This document shows positions 48,572-58,295 of a stretch of 64,000 nucleotides of DNA, one piece after another. Below the pieces are notes generated by a model. The model was not told the origin of the DNA and did not search any database. It was given only the letters and a program-made list of their open reading frames with translations. A program made the translations under genes and the position numbers. Position 1 is the stretch's first letter. Each line of letters begins with the position of its first letter. Source of the stretch: a gamma proteobacterium HTCC2207 (lineage in GTDB: Bacteria; Pseudomonadota; Gammaproteobacteria; Pseudomonadales; Porticoccaceae); contig CH672397.1 of assembly GCA_000153445.1 (NCBI GenBank), forward strand, positions 62,001 through 126,000. The letters are read 5' to 3'.

Positions 48572-48824
48572 TAAATGCACCACTGATAAGACGCGAGATG
48601 CACTGAAAAGTCTCGAACCCTGGGCCGATGACGAGATCGGCCGTCTAGAGAAGACCTTTGCTGCTCATCGCCGTTCCGATGATATAGCGGCCAGTGGCCC
48701 TGAATCACGGGGCTCTATATTTGCGATCCCCTTTGGCGTTTTAACCAAGGAGGGTTTTGCGGCTGGTTTTCTCCTGGGTCTGATTTCTGGTCTGGCGTTA
48801 TGGGCATTAGTTACCCGGTTCTAG
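48564..48824 (+). CDS. Small single-pass membrane protein, possible anti-sigma partner
   Basis: An 86-residue protein. Residues 1-50 are soluble and charged (DEIGRLEKTFAAHRRSDDI); residues 64-84 form one membrane helix (FAAGFLLGLISGLALWALVT). It overlaps the sigma gene, the position of an anti-sigma factor, but there is no FecR or zinc anti-sigma motif (no HxxxCxxC). I do not recognise the family. Confidence 0.72.
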   Translation: MSNKCTTDKTRDALKSLEPWADDEIGRLEKTFAAHRRSDDIAASGPESRGSIFAIPFGVLTKEGFAAGFLLGLISGLALWALVTRF

Positions 48825-48948
48825 ATGCCGACTGCTGATTAAAACTACCACCTAATAGACTTATTTTAAGTACACTTGTGGCTCAAAGCTGCCGGTGCAC
48901 ACTGTACTGTTGTGAATAAAATACTCTGAGTTAAATAATAAAAATCCT

Positions 48949-50268
48949 ATGTTAAAAATCTTTAAAGATCGCAATTTCTTCATTTTTTGGTTTGGAGAGA
49001 TGACCTCGGTGGTTGGCGATCATATCAGTCTGCTGGCTTTCCCCTGGCTGGTGCTGCAGATGACCGGCAGCGCGCTAATGACCGGATTGGTATTTGCTGT
49101 GCAGGGTATTCCGCGAGCCGCCCTGATGCTTGCAGGGGGTGCGTTGGTCGACCGCTCTAGTCCGCGTCTGGTTATGATGTTGAGCAATGCGGCGCGCCTG
49201 GTTATGGTGCTGGGCCTTGCTTACATGATTACCTATGATCTGGTGAACCTGACCAATGTGTTTGTGATCGCATTTTTGTTTGGCATAGCGGACGCTTTTT
49301 TCTATCCAGCGAGTACCTCGATATTACCCAGTATTGTGCCCAGAAGTATGCTTCGAGAGGGCAATGCAGTACTGCAAGTCACCCTTCATTTGGGCATGAC
49401 CGCAGGTCCCGTATTAGCCGGTTTAATTATTGCCGGTGAACTCAATAGCTTATCCCATGAGCCAATTGGGTCTAATGCTGAATCTCTCGGAACTGGACTG
49501 AGCGATGCTTATGAAAAAGATCGAGAGGGTTTGGCGCGAGCCTTTTTTGTCGATGCCATAACCTTTGCGCTGTCACTGATATCACTGTTTTTTGTCAAAG
49601 CGCGGCAGCTTGGTGGCGATCAAAAGTCTGAACGCGAGGAGTCTCTGTACCGTGAAATCAAAGTGGCGGTGCAATGGGTTGTTTCGATTCCCGCGGTGCG
49701 CCTCGGTTTTATGGGTATGGCAATTATCCACTTTTTGTTTATGCCGGTTATCTATGTGGGTCTGCCGGTCTTGGCCAAGTCGCGGTTTGCCGACGGTGCC
49801 TATGTCTATGGCCTTGAACTCGCCGCCTATGGGCTTGGCGCACTTTTGGGCGCCACCTTAAGCGGCTTGCTGCGCAGCCCCAGTAATCGCAATTTAATTC
49901 CACTGATGTTTGGCGCGTTTATCTACAGTGGGGCAAGCCTGGGCCTTGTTGTCTGGTACGAACCCTATTGGTGGGCAATGCTGCTGTTCTTTTTTGCAGG
50001 GATTTTTGATAGCTATATGTATGTTCACTTTAATACTTGGATACAGCGTATTTGCCCAGAACAACTCCTGGGTCGAGTGATGAGTATTTTAATGTTTATG
50101 TCGGTGGGGTTGGTGCCGGTAGGTAATGCGGTAATTGGTTTTGCGCTGGATTGGAATCTGTTGGCAACTCTGGTTGGCGTCTCGGCCACTATAGTGGTGA
50201 TCTGCGCAGCGATAGCTCTCAATCCGCGAGCTCGACAGGTGCAAGCGGATAAAGTCGCCAGCCCTTAA
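48949..50268 (+). CDS. MFS transporter, DHA3-like
   Basis: A 439-residue transporter with about 12 helices. The N-terminal RNFFIFWFGEMTSVVGDHIS and FAVQGIPRAALMLAGGALVD resemble the DHA3 drug/siderophore exporters (MefA/EntS group). A hydrophilic stretch at about 165-190 (EPIGSNAESLGTGLSDAYEK) is a long loop. It is 124 bp after the sigma-factor pair and may be its target, which is inference. Substrate unknown. Confidence 0.9.
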   Translation: MLKIFKDRNFFIFWFGEMTSVVGDHISLLAFPWLVLQMTGSALMTGLVFAVQGIPRAALMLAGGALVDRSSPRLVMMLSNAARLVMVLGLAYMITYDLVNLTNVFVIAFLFGIADAFFYPASTSILPSIVPRSMLREGNAVLQVTLHLGMTAGPVLAGLIIAGELNSLSHEPIGSNAESLGTGLSDAYEKDREGLARAFFVDAITFALSLISLFFVKARQLGGDQKSEREESLYREIKVAVQWVVSIPAVRLGFMGMAIIHFLFMPVIYVGLPVLAKSRFADGAYVYGLELAAYGLGALLGATLSGLLRSPSNRNLIPLMFGAFIYSGASLGLVVWYEPYWWAMLLFFFAGIFDSYMYVHFNTWIQRICPEQLLGRVMSILMFMSVGLVPVGNAVIGFALDWNLLATLVGVSATIVVICAAIALNPRARQVQADKVASP

Positions 50269-50316
50269 GCGGGCTGACGACTCTAGTCTTTAACCGATTT
50301 TTTGCCTTAGGTGTTG

Positions 50317-51150
50317 TTAACTTTGGTATTCGGTATTAACCACTACCACATCCACATCCAAACCTGAAATAACCCGCTCAGCTGTATTGCCTCTGCGCGT
50401 GGCAGTTTGGCCGGTCTGACCCAGGGTGCCCATAATCACTAGATCGGCATCAATCTCTTTGGCGGTCTTGGCTACTGCTTCATCTGTATATCCTGGCACT
50501 ACATGAATATTCTTCGATGGCAGATCAGCCTCTTTGGCTAACTTGCCGCGGTCTGGATAATTCATGGAGTCTTTCCAAGCATTAACCACATGTAGCTCCG
50601 CGCCATAGTGCTCGGCAAGCCATTTACCGCGCGCTAGGACATTGGCATTTAAGAGCGTTTGCTGATCGCCAATGGCCTGAAAGTTAACGGCAGCCAAAAT
50701 CGTTTTACGCTGCTCGGCGGCCCCGGGACGCACTAGAATAACCGGGCAGGTGGCTTTCTTGAGCACTTTCCATTTTGACTCGGAAAAGGTGAGTCGCAGT
50801 GAATGTTTTTTCTTCTTCTGGATCGGCAGCAGAATCATATCTGCGCCAAAACGGTTGGCGGATTTAAGAATTGATCGCTGCCATTCGCTAGACCAAGAAA
50901 TTTCGATCTGATAATCCAGCCCTTCTTCCTTCAATGGTCCGTGGATCTCATCTTCAAACCACTGGCTGTTTTTAAATAAAGAGTCATTAGTAGCTCTGGT
51001 GTCGATGCTCTCGCTATCTACAGCTACAAACACATAGAGTGTCGGCGCCTTGGTGCGAAAGCGAGCCGTAATAATGGCGCGCTGCAGGGCGATATGCTCG
51101 CTGGCGGTAGGATCTACGACGACAAAGACTCTTTCTTGGTCTGACTTCAT
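50317..51150 (-). CDS. Double universal stress protein (UspE-like)
   Basis: A 277-residue protein of two tandem Usp domains. The first starts RVFVVVDPTASEHIALQRAI; the second begins KTILAAVNFQAIGDQQTLLN and has the nucleotide-binding end VIMGTLGQTGQTATRRGNTA. Length and layout fit UspE-type proteins. AAGGAG precedes the ATG at 51150; upstream extension rejected. Converges with the MFS gene. Confidence 0.92.
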   Translation of the reverse strand: MKSDQERVFVVVDPTASEHIALQRAIITARFRTKAPTLYVFVAVDSESIDTRATNDSLFKNSQWFEDEIHGPLKEEGLDYQIEISWSSEWQRSILKSANRFGADMILLPIQKKKKHSLRLTFSESKWKVLKKATCPVILVRPGAAEQRKTILAAVNFQAIGDQQTLLNANVLARGKWLAEHYGAELHVVNAWKDSMNYPDRGKLAKEADLPSKNIHVVPGYTDEAVAKTAKEIDADLVIMGTLGQTGQTATRRGNTAERVISGLDVDVVVVNTEYQS

Positions 51151-51534
51151 GTTTTGCTCCTTGTTGGTTGTGCTTTTTATAGCGCTTCTCAAAGTACTGC
51201 TAAGGTGCTGCTAAAGTACTCCTAAGGTACTGCTAAAGGGAGGGGGATAAAAATCGTTGCTCTTACTAAAAAATTATAGAACAGCAGCCCTAGTAACGTT
51301 AACTATATATGATACTTTATTAGTTGATGATTAGATCGTTGCGCACATCAGTTCGAGGATAAAGTTGCGATTGCTCGGCCGCCTCACTTACACTTGAGGG
51401 GTTTTTGAAAGCCAGTTTAAATGGCTCTTTAATACCAAACCAAGGCATCCTGAAGCCATTGTGGCATGAGGTAAAAGCTGCCATAAAAAATAATAAAAGT
51501 GCCGGAGTGCACGAATAAAAGGATATTCAACACT
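51151..51534. other. 384-bp divergent gap between usp and the carboxyltransferase gene
   Basis: No gene. An 11-bp tandem repeat, (A)AAGTACTGCT-type, has four units at 51191-51201, 51202-51212, 51213-51223 and 51224-51234. The rest is AT-rich with no clear hairpin. Confidence 0.6.
51191..51234. repeat. 11-bp tandem repeat upstream of usp
   Basis: Units AAAGTACTGCT, AAGGTGCTGCT, AAAGTACTCCT and AAGGTACTGCT. They lie 40-85 bp upstream of the usp ATG on its 5' side, so in its leader or promoter. Confidence 0.8.
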
Positions 51535-53322
51535 GTGAACAATTCAGTCTTGCAGATTACTTCTCCATTGGCAGCAGCAGTGGTTAGCGTCGAGGTTAAA
51601 CTCGGAGATCAGGTGTTTAAAGGCCAGCCATTGGCCAACCTTGAGTCAATGAAGATGCAAACGCTGGTAACGGCCCCTGAAAATGCTGTGATCACAGCGG
51701 TTTTGGTCGCCAGTGGCGATACGATTCAGGCGGGGCAGCTGTTGTTTGAAATCGAGGCTGGTAGTGCGACGTCTGAGTCCACTGAACAGGTGGTGTCAGA
51801 ACCCCTAGGCTCTGGCACTCTACTTGATGATCTGCAAACTCAATTAGCTTATTCATCCGACGCTGCGCGCCCGAATGCCATTCAGCGTCGGCACAAAAAG
51901 GGCTATCGTAGCGCCCGTGAGAACCTCGCTGACCTTTGCGACCAGAACTCCTTTGTTGAATATGGTCAGCTCGCCGTCGCCGCTCAGCGCGGCCGCAAAG
52001 ACGCCGACTCCTTAAAGTTAGAAACCCCTGCCGATGGCGTAATCACCGGTCTGGCAACAATCAACAGTGCTGAGTTTGGTGTTCAGGCCAGCCAGGTCGC
52101 CGTGATCCTCAACGACTACTCGGTGCTCGCTGGCAGTCAGGGTTATTTTCACCATAAAAAGATTGATCGCATACTGGATCAGGCCGGTAAAGTCGGTCTG
52201 CCCGTGGTGATGTACACCGAGGGCGGTGGCGGTCGACCCGGGGATACTGACGTTAAAACTCAGATCGCCGGTTTAGATGTGCCGACCTTCGCGCGCTGGG
52301 CAAGTCTCAGCGGCCAGGTACCCCTGATTGCGGTGAATAATGGCTACTGCTTTGCCGGGAATGCCGCGCTGTTTGGCTGTGCTGATATTCGTATTGCCAC
52401 AAAAACCTCATGGATCGGTATGGCGGGCCCAGCGATGATTGAGGGCGGTGGACTGGGTAGCTTCGCTCCAACAGAGATTGGGCCAATTGATATTCAAACT
52501 GAAAATGGGGTGGTCGATCTGGTGGCCGATAACGAGGCTCATGCCACGCAATTGGCACAGCAATGTCTGGGTTATTTTCAAGGGGATATGCATGCCTGGG
52601 ACAGCGCTGACCAAGCTGAGTTGCGTGAAATGATGCCCTTGGATCGGCGCTTTGTTTACGATATCCGCTCGATTATTGAGCGCCTTGTGGACACCGATAG
52701 CTTTATTGAATTATCCCAGCCCTACGGCCCCGGTATTGTCACCGGTTTTATTCGTATTGAAGGCGTGGCTATGGGTTTAATCGCCAATGACTGCCGTGTG
52801 CTGGGCGGTGCGCTTGACGCTGAGGCCGCTGATAAGGCTGCGCGCTTTATCACCCTCTGTGATCAGTTCTCGATCCCACTCCTATCACTCTGTGATACGC
52901 CGGGCTTTATGGTTGGTCCCGCCAGTGAAGAGCAGGCAGCCGCGCGACGCATGGCCAATCTATTTATCGCGGGCGCCAAAATCAGCGTGCCGCTGGTTAC
53001 CATTTTCCTGCGTAAAGGCTATGGCTTGGGTGCCATGGCAATGGCGGGTGGCAGCTTTCATCATCCCCGTTTTAGCGCTGCGTGGCCCGCCGGTGAATTT
53101 GGTGCCATGGGGCTTGAAGGGGCAGTGCGTCTAGGCTTTAAGAAAGAGTTGGCAGCAGAGACTGATGAGGCTGCCCGGGAAGTATTGTTTAATAAATTGG
53201 TCGATAATATGTATCAATTGGGCAAGGCCACCGAAGCGGCAGCGCATTTGGAAATTGATGCAGTGATTGACCCAGCTGATACTCGAGCTGTGATTGTCAG
53301 AGCGCTTGGGATTAGCGACTGA
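51535..53322 (+). CDS. Biotin-carboxyl-carrier / carboxyltransferase fusion
   Basis: A 595-residue fusion. Residues 1-75 form a biotinyl domain with the target Lys40 in LESMKMQ. Residues from about 110 form a carboxyltransferase of the acyl-CoA carboxylase beta type, with RPNAIQRRHKKGYRSARENL, TEGGGGRPGDTDV and FLRKGYGLGAMAMAGGSFHH. The biotin carboxylase part is missing and not next door, so it must come from elsewhere. A GTG at 51535 with AAAAGGA 11 nt upstream is chosen; a GTG at 51499 is possible. Substrate (acetyl-, propionyl- or other acyl-CoA) unknown. Confidence 0.88.
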   Translation: MNNSVLQITSPLAAAVVSVEVKLGDQVFKGQPLANLESMKMQTLVTAPENAVITAVLVASGDTIQAGQLLFEIEAGSATSESTEQVVSEPLGSGTLLDDLQTQLAYSSDAARPNAIQRRHKKGYRSARENLADLCDQNSFVEYGQLAVAAQRGRKDADSLKLETPADGVITGLATINSAEFGVQASQVAVILNDYSVLAGSQGYFHHKKIDRILDQAGKVGLPVVMYTEGGGGRPGDTDVKTQIAGLDVPTFARWASLSGQVPLIAVNNGYCFAGNAALFGCADIRIATKTSWIGMAGPAMIEGGGLGSFAPTEIGPIDIQTENGVVDLVADNEAHATQLAQQCLGYFQGDMHAWDSADQAELREMMPLDRRFVYDIRSIIERLVDTDSFIELSQPYGPGIVTGFIRIEGVAMGLIANDCRVLGGALDAEAADKAARFITLCDQFSIPLLSLCDTPGFMVGPASEEQAAARRMANLFIAGAKISVPLVTIFLRKGYGLGAMAMAGGSFHHPRFSAAWPAGEFGAMGLEGAVRLGFKKELAAETDEAAREVLFNKLVDNMYQLGKATEAAAHLEIDAVIDPADTRAVIVRALGISD

Positions 53323-53424
53323 CTGTTTTGATCACTCGCCGCTGAGAAGGCGGCGAGGAGCTAGCGTTGGGGTGTAGGTTTGGTTAGCGCGTAAATTTGG
53401 CTCTTAAAATTAGCGCGTAAATTT

Positions 53425-53467
53425 AGCTCGCAAAACTAGCTCGTAAAACTAGCTCGTAAAACTAGCT
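53425..53467. repeat. 13-bp tandem repeat across the stop codon of the yebC-like gene
   Basis: Units AGCTCGCAAAACT (53425-53437), AGCTCGTAAAACT (53438-53450) and AGCTCGTAAAACT (53451-53463) precede AGCTCGG. The gene's stop (53462-53464) lies at the last junction. Looser copies (TTAGCGCGTAAATTT) extend back to about 53384. Confidence 0.85.
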
Positions 53468-54181
53468 CGGTTCAACATTGTGGTAAATATCCTGCACATC
53501 ATCCAGATCGTTGAGCATAGCCATAAAGCGCTCAAACATCTCCACATCATCGCCCGTTACAGGTGCCGTATTCTGGGCGATAAACTGAATTTCATCCACT
53601 TCGTAGTCGATTTCACCAAAGGCTTCGGCAAGGGCTTGCTTGGCTTTAAAGGATTCTGTGTGAGGGGCAAACACGGTCAACATGCCGTCTTCGTTTTCTA
53701 AGTCTATAACATCCACATCGCTCATCAGCAGGGCGTCCAATACCGCCTCTTCATCTTGGCCGGCAAACATCAGGATACTCAGATGATCAAACATATGGCT
53801 CACCGAGCCCTGAGTACCAATTTTGGTTTTGGTCTTGGTAAAGCACTGGCGCACATCGCCAAAGGTACGGTTGGGATTATCGGTTAAGCATTCGATAATC
53901 ACCATGCAGTTGCCGGGGCCATAGCCTTCATAGCGCGCCAACTCGAAATTCTCACCAGCACCACCCTTGGCTTTTTCAATGGCTTTATCGATCACATGGG
54001 TTGGCACCTGATCCTTTTTTGCCCGCTCAATAAGACTGCGCAGGGTAAGGTTACCAGAGGGGTCGAGACCGCCGGCTTTGGCGCAGACATAGATCTCGCG
54101 TCCATATTTGCTGTACACCTTAGCTTTGGCATCTGAGGTCTTTGCCATTGAGTCTTTACGGTTTTGGTATGCTCTGCCCAT
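53462..54181 (-). CDS. YebC/PmpR-family regulator (YeeN-like)
   Basis: A 239-residue YebC-family protein. It starts [20 protein letters not shown], then [20 protein letters not shown] and [20 protein letters not shown], closest in layout to E. coli YeeN. Members are DNA-binding regulators or assist ribosomes at proline stretches; which applies here is open. It is away from the aspS-ruvC position where YebC usually lies in gammaproteobacteria. The last codons are repeat-encoded. Confidence 0.9.
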   Translation of the reverse strand: MGRAYQNRKDSMAKTSDAKAKVYSKYGREIYVCAKAGGLDPSGNLTLRSLIERAKKDQVPTHVIDKAIEKAKGGAGENFELARYEGYGPGNCMVIIECLTDNPNRTFGDVRQCFTKTKTKIGTQGSVSHMFDHLSILMFAGQDEEAVLDALLMSDVDVIDLENEDGMLTVFAPHTESFKAKQALAEAFGEIDYEVDEIQFIAQNTAPVTGDDVEMFERFMAMLNDLDDVQDIYHNVEPS

Positions 54182-54322
54182 GTCTCATTCCAGTCCTTCG
54201 AGTTTAAGCCCGCAATTCTACAACAGCCTGAGGCTTAGAGCATTTAAAAATCCTAGATCGGACCAAGAATCTTAGGGAAATAGAACCGCTGAGTAGTCAG
54301 CCGAAAGGCTTATTGAGGTAAA

Positions 54323-54420
54323 GAGATCCTTCGGCTGCGCTCAGGATTACAGAGTAGGTTCTGAGATATCAGTAACGGTCTTAGAATTGCTTGATCGCTG
54401 CGCTCTTTGGTGATGACAGG
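54323..54420. repeat. Dispersed palindromic repeats
   Basis: One good copy at 54323-54350 (GAGATCCTTCGGCTGCGCTC start) and a degenerate one near 54391-54420 (GATCGCTGCGCTC ... GATGACAG). They lie in the gap 54182-54467, which holds no gene. Confidence 0.72.
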
Positions 54421-54467
54421 TGACTGTGTATCTCAGAGCTTGCCGTGGCTAGTGGCGTTGATGTTTT

Positions 54468-55457
54468 TTAGGATGGGGATTGACGATAGAACCAGCTCTG
54501 CTTATTCGCCGGCAGCCAGTCTAATAATCGCGACAGAGCTAAAATAGCCAATAGACTAAAAGCCAGGCGAGCGAACACAATGGTGCTGAGATCAGCGCCC
54601 AACAGTAGCATCAGCAACGTGTCTTCAATCAGGCTGTGACAGAGGCCTAAAAAGGCCATAGACATAAAAATATCTTTACCCGCAATATGTCCCCGACGGG
54701 CTTCGTTGATTAGCAGGCCACCTCCAAATGACAGGCCCAGAGTTAATCCAACAATAATAATATTACTCGCCGCAGTGGCTATACCCAGTAGCCGTAACAC
54801 TGGCGCCAACAAAAAGTGGATCAGGCGCTCGACACCCAGCACTCGCAGAATACGTAGAAAAAAGGTTAGCGCGGCAATAATGGCCAAGGCCATGACAATG
54901 GTTTGGCCTTGGGTTAAAAACCAATAGCCCCATGATGGATCTACGATTCCCGGTTGCCATAGCTGGGGTGCAGGCTCTTGTAGCAAAGCCAAATGACTGT
55001 AAGTTTGAAAGCAGATAAAACCGAAAATAAATGCTCCGCTAATACGCAGGCAGAGGGTAAACCATAGGCTTATGCCCACTGCTCGGGCAATGGCAATTTC
55101 TATAGGTAGGGAATGGGCAATTAGCATCATTGAACTAACAACACTGACTTGTCCTATGGTGAGTTGCTCTGCCATGCCCAGCTGATAAAACACTGCCATG
55201 CCGGTATAGATATTTCCCATCATAGCGGCCATCCAAACCAACCCTGTTTCACCGGGCAGACCTACCAATATCATCACTGGGTGAATCATTTCACCCAGGG
55301 CTTCAATCCAGCCGAGCAGCTCAATACAGCGAACGATTATTAAGGCGGGGATCATGATTTTCATCAGGCTTGAGAAAATCATCCAGACTTCGGTTAGCCA
55401 GTCTTGGGTGGACGCTTTGAGAGCGGTTCGCTGTTTAGTGCTAGGCCAGTTGCTCAT
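54468..55457 (-). CDS. Nucleoside-recognition (Gate) domain membrane protein
   Basis: A 329-residue membrane protein with 8 or so helices and two Gate-like halves. Blocks are VWMIFSSLMKIMIPALIIVR, GLTLGLSFGGGLLINEARRG and LGLCHSLIEDTLLMLLLGAD. It resembles the SpmA/SpmB and YjiH-like group. Function is unknown; transport is likely. Single gene upstream of the yebC-like gene on the same strand. Confidence 0.8.
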   Translation of the reverse strand: MSNWPSTKQRTALKASTQDWLTEVWMIFSSLMKIMIPALIIVRCIELLGWIEALGEMIHPVMILVGLPGETGLVWMAAMMGNIYTGMAVFYQLGMAEQLTIGQVSVVSSMMLIAHSLPIEIAIARAVGISLWFTLCLRISGAFIFGFICFQTYSHLALLQEPAPQLWQPGIVDPSWGYWFLTQGQTIVMALAIIAALTFFLRILRVLGVERLIHFLLAPVLRLLGIATAASNIIIVGLTLGLSFGGGLLINEARRGHIAGKDIFMSMAFLGLCHSLIEDTLLMLLLGADLSTIVFARLAFSLLAILALSRLLDWLPANKQSWFYRQSPS

Positions 55458-55504
55458 AATGTTTTTCTCGAATATTTTGAGTGTTTATACAGGCAATAGG
55501 CAGG

Positions 55505-56122
55505 TTACTCAATCGCCATGACCAAGCCAAAAAGGACCAGTATTCCACCGGCAATATAATTAATCAGTTCAATTCTTTTTGATGACAAAAACCACTCACG
55601 AAAATGATGGGCGAACATCACATAAGTCCCAATGCAGAGAAATTGAGCAGCTGCAATTGTTGGGGCCATAATCAATAGTTGTGGAATTAAATCATGACCG
55701 CTCATTAAAAACTGGGGGATCACTGCCATCAAATAGGCAAACGCCTTGGGGTTAGTCAGCGTCATAAAGAAACCGCGTCGGTATAAAGTGCCTAAAGATA
55801 TATCGAGTTTATAGTCACTGTTGTGGCGATTAAAATTTTTGGCGTTCAAAATCATCTTCGCGCCTAAAAAGACTAGATATCCAGCGCCTAAAAGCTGGAG
55901 TAAAACTAACCCTTTTGGAGATATAGTGGTAGCAATTCTCAAACTGGCAGCTGCGATTATGAGCAGAGTAAAAAGAGCTGAGACATTGCCAAGGGACGCT
56001 ACTAGTGCTTTATTCCTGCCATAGTTCAGACCATTGTGCACCGAAAAAATAACCACGGGCCCTGGTGTCATAAACATAAATAGCGTGAAGGCTAAAAAGC
56101 TTAAATACTGTGGGAGTGACAT
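55505..56122 (-). CDS. LysE/RhtB-family amino acid exporter
   Basis: A 205-residue membrane protein with about six helices. The family start LSFLAFTLFMFMTPGPVVIF is followed by GRNKALVASLGNVSALF and GFFMTLTNPKAFAYLMAVIP. It exports a basic or neutral amino acid or homoserine-type compound. ATG at 56122 is chosen; the 26-codon upstream extension lacks similarity. 47 bp upstream of the Gate-protein gene. Confidence 0.92.
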   Translation of the reverse strand: MSLPQYLSFLAFTLFMFMTPGPVVIFSVHNGLNYGRNKALVASLGNVSALFTLLIIAAASLRIATTISPKGLVLLQLLGAGYLVFLGAKMILNAKNFNRHNSDYKLDISLGTLYRRGFFMTLTNPKAFAYLMAVIPQFLMSGHDLIPQLLIMAPTIAAAQFLCIGTYVMFAHHFREWFLSSKRIELINYIAGGILVLFGLVMAIE

Positions 56123-56501
56123 ATGGGAATATGATCCAAAGTGGTTTGTATGTGTGCAGTTCGGTAACCTATAAGACTCCTTTTGTAGTGAAAACCCCAC
56201 CCTGACTTTAGCAAATTAGCATTTGGACGATTGAGATTCTATAAGCAGTTTTTAATATGATTGGGCGGTTTTTTCCTGCGAGATTATTCACACCCCTCTA
56301 ATAGAAGAGCGCCGCTCTGAAAATAGGGGGCGGCATTGCGTCATCGCGAGATGATTCGGCCTTTGGCCTCACCTCTTCGAGGCCGCCCTAAAGTGCGTTC
56401 TGCGCCGTTTCACGGCTTGTGAACCGGAGCGTTAAACTCACTCCCACTAATCTCCGGCAAATAAAAAATCCCCCACACTTGCGTGTGGAGGATTTTTTAT
56501 T
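56123..56501. other. 379-bp gap between the LysE gene and tRNA-Ala
   Basis: No gene seen. Small inverted repeats are GGCCTC/GAGGCC near 56374-56393 and TTCAC/GTGAA near 56410-56424. The tRNA-Ala terminator closes the region. Confidence 0.6.
56464..56498. terminator. Bidirectional terminator downstream of tRNA-Ala
   Basis: ATCCCCCACAC-TTGC-GTGTGGAGGAT forms an 11-bp stem with one mismatch, with A6 on one side and T6 on the other. It ends the minus-strand tRNA-Ala transcript. Confidence 0.9.
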
Positions 56502-56577
56502 TGGTGGAGCCTAGCGGGATCGAACCGCTGACCTCAACACTGCCAGTGTTGCGCTCTCCCAGCTGAGCTAAGGCCCC
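56502..56577 (-). tRNA. tRNA-Ala(GGC)
   Basis: A 76-nt minus-strand tRNA with encoded CCA. Acceptor GGGGCCT; D-arm GCTCAGCTGGGAGAGC; anticodon arm CAACA-CTGGCAG-TGTTG gives GGC; T-loop TTCGATC. It is 69 bp downstream of gltX and may be cotranscribed with it. Confidence 0.96.
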
Positions 56578-56646
56578 AAAACGGAAGCCGCATAATAGGG
56601 ATGACCTTGGGCCAAGTCAAGCCTGTTTTCGCGGTATAAAGGGCTT

Positions 56647-58128
56647 TCAGCCAAGTTGCTGATATTCCTTTTCCAACTTCTTGAGTTTCTTTTTGCCTAT
56701 ACCACCAAGTAGCTCTATGGCATGACGTAATCTAGCTCTGGACATGTCGGCGCCGAGCAGGTTCATGGAGTCCATTACAGAGATCGACGCGCTGCTGCCG
56801 GCGATGGCGATAAATAAGGGTGCCAGGAAGGGTTTGAGTTTAATGTCCATGCCGTCGGCCACTGCTTTTAGGGCATTGAAGATATTGTCTCGGTTCCATT
56901 GCTGCACAGATTCTAGGCGCCAAAGGGCGAATTGCAGGACTTCTATAAGGCGTTCGTCCTCGATGCCAGCACTACGCAAATCCTCGGCGCTAATAGGTAA
57001 CATCCCAGAAACCAGATAACTGCCGAGAGGTGCTATATCAGAGAGGGTTTCCATACGCTGTTTGGCGAAGGGCAGGAAGGCTTTTAAGGTGTCGCGATTG
57101 AGTGCCCATTCCTGCAGGCGATCGGCGAGCTGGTCATCGGTAAGTTCTTCGCGTATCCACATGCCGTTTAGCCAGCTGAGTTTCTCTACATCGAATACCG
57201 GGCCACCCAGAGACACGCGCTGAATATCAAAGACCTCAAGCATTTCGGCGAGGGTGAACTTCTCCCGCTCATCGGGCATCGACCAACCCATGCGGCCAAG
57301 ATAGTTAAGCAGTGCTTCGGGCAGATAACCCATGCGCTGGTAGAAGAGGATGCTGGTGGGGTTTTTGCGTTTTGACAACTTGCTCTTGTCGATATTGCGC
57401 AGCAGCGGCAGGTGACAGAACACCGGCGTGTCCCAACCAAAGTATTGATAGAGCAAAATATGCTTGGGTGCTGAGTTAATCCACTCTTCACCACGAATCA
57501 CATGACTGATTTTCATCAGGTGATCATCGACCACATTGGCCAAATGATAGGTGGGCATGCCGTCGGCTTTAAGCAATACCTGTAGGTCGATCTGAGTCCA
57601 GTCGATGCTAATTTCGCCGCGTAACATATCGTTAAACACACATTGGCCCTCGCGGGGCACATTCATGCGCACAACATGGGATTCATTGTTGGCCAGTCGC
57701 TGGTCGATCTCGGCTTGCTCTAGATGCTGGCAGTGTCCGTCGTAGCCTATTGGTTGCTTTTCTTCCATCTGGGTTTTACGCAGTTGGTCTAGGCGCTCGC
57801 TGGTACAGAAGCAGCGGAAGGCATGGCCGCTATCTAATAGCTGGTCTGCGTGCTGGCGATAGATATCTGAACGCTCGCTCTGGCGGTAGGGGCCGTGGGG
57901 GCCGCCATTGTCTGGACCCTCGTCCCATTCGAGGCCCAACCAGTGCAGGGCATCGAGGATAGATTTTTCTGATTCCGGGGTTGAACGCACCTGATCAGTG
58001 TCTTCAATACGCAGTAAGAACTGGCCCCCCTGACTGCGGGCAAAGGCCATATTAAACAGGGCAACGTAGGCGGTTCCAACGTGGGGATCGCCGGTGGGAG
58101 AGGGGGCAATGCGGGTGCGAACGGTCAT
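56647..58128 (-). CDS. gltX: Glutamyl-tRNA synthetase
   Basis: A 493-residue class I GluRS. The HIGH-type motif lies in [20 protein letters not shown], the KMSKS equivalent is KLSKRKNP, and [20 protein letters not shown] lies between. A helical anticodon-binding region ends the protein. It charges tRNA-Glu. tRNA-Ala lies immediately downstream. Confidence 0.97.
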   Translation of the reverse strand: MTVRTRIAPSPTGDPHVGTAYVALFNMAFARSQGGQFLLRIEDTDQVRSTPESEKSILDALHWLGLEWDEGPDNGGPHGPYRQSERSDIYRQHADQLLDSGHAFRCFCTSERLDQLRKTQMEEKQPIGYDGHCQHLEQAEIDQRLANNESHVVRMNVPREGQCVFNDMLRGEISIDWTQIDLQVLLKADGMPTYHLANVVDDHLMKISHVIRGEEWINSAPKHILLYQYFGWDTPVFCHLPLLRNIDKSKLSKRKNPTSILFYQRMGYLPEALLNYLGRMGWSMPDEREKFTLAEMLEVFDIQRVSLGGPVFDVEKLSWLNGMWIREELTDDQLADRLQEWALNRDTLKAFLPFAKQRMETLSDIAPLGSYLVSGMLPISAEDLRSAGIEDERLIEVLQFALWRLESVQQWNRDNIFNALKAVADGMDIKLKPFLAPLFIAIAGSSASISVMDSMNLLGADMSRARLRHAIELLGGIGKKKLKKLEKEYQQLG

Positions 58129-58295
58129 TTATTAATCCAAGTAAAAAGCAATGGCGCATTATACGTTTTACACGGGGGGCTCTGTCACTATCTGTTGACT
58201 ATCAGGGCCAAATAAACCTGCCAAATAAATCTGCAGGCTGGTCTGGCCTTTCTCTATAAAGGTTCTTTTCCTAAAAGGTACTCGACATAAAAGTC

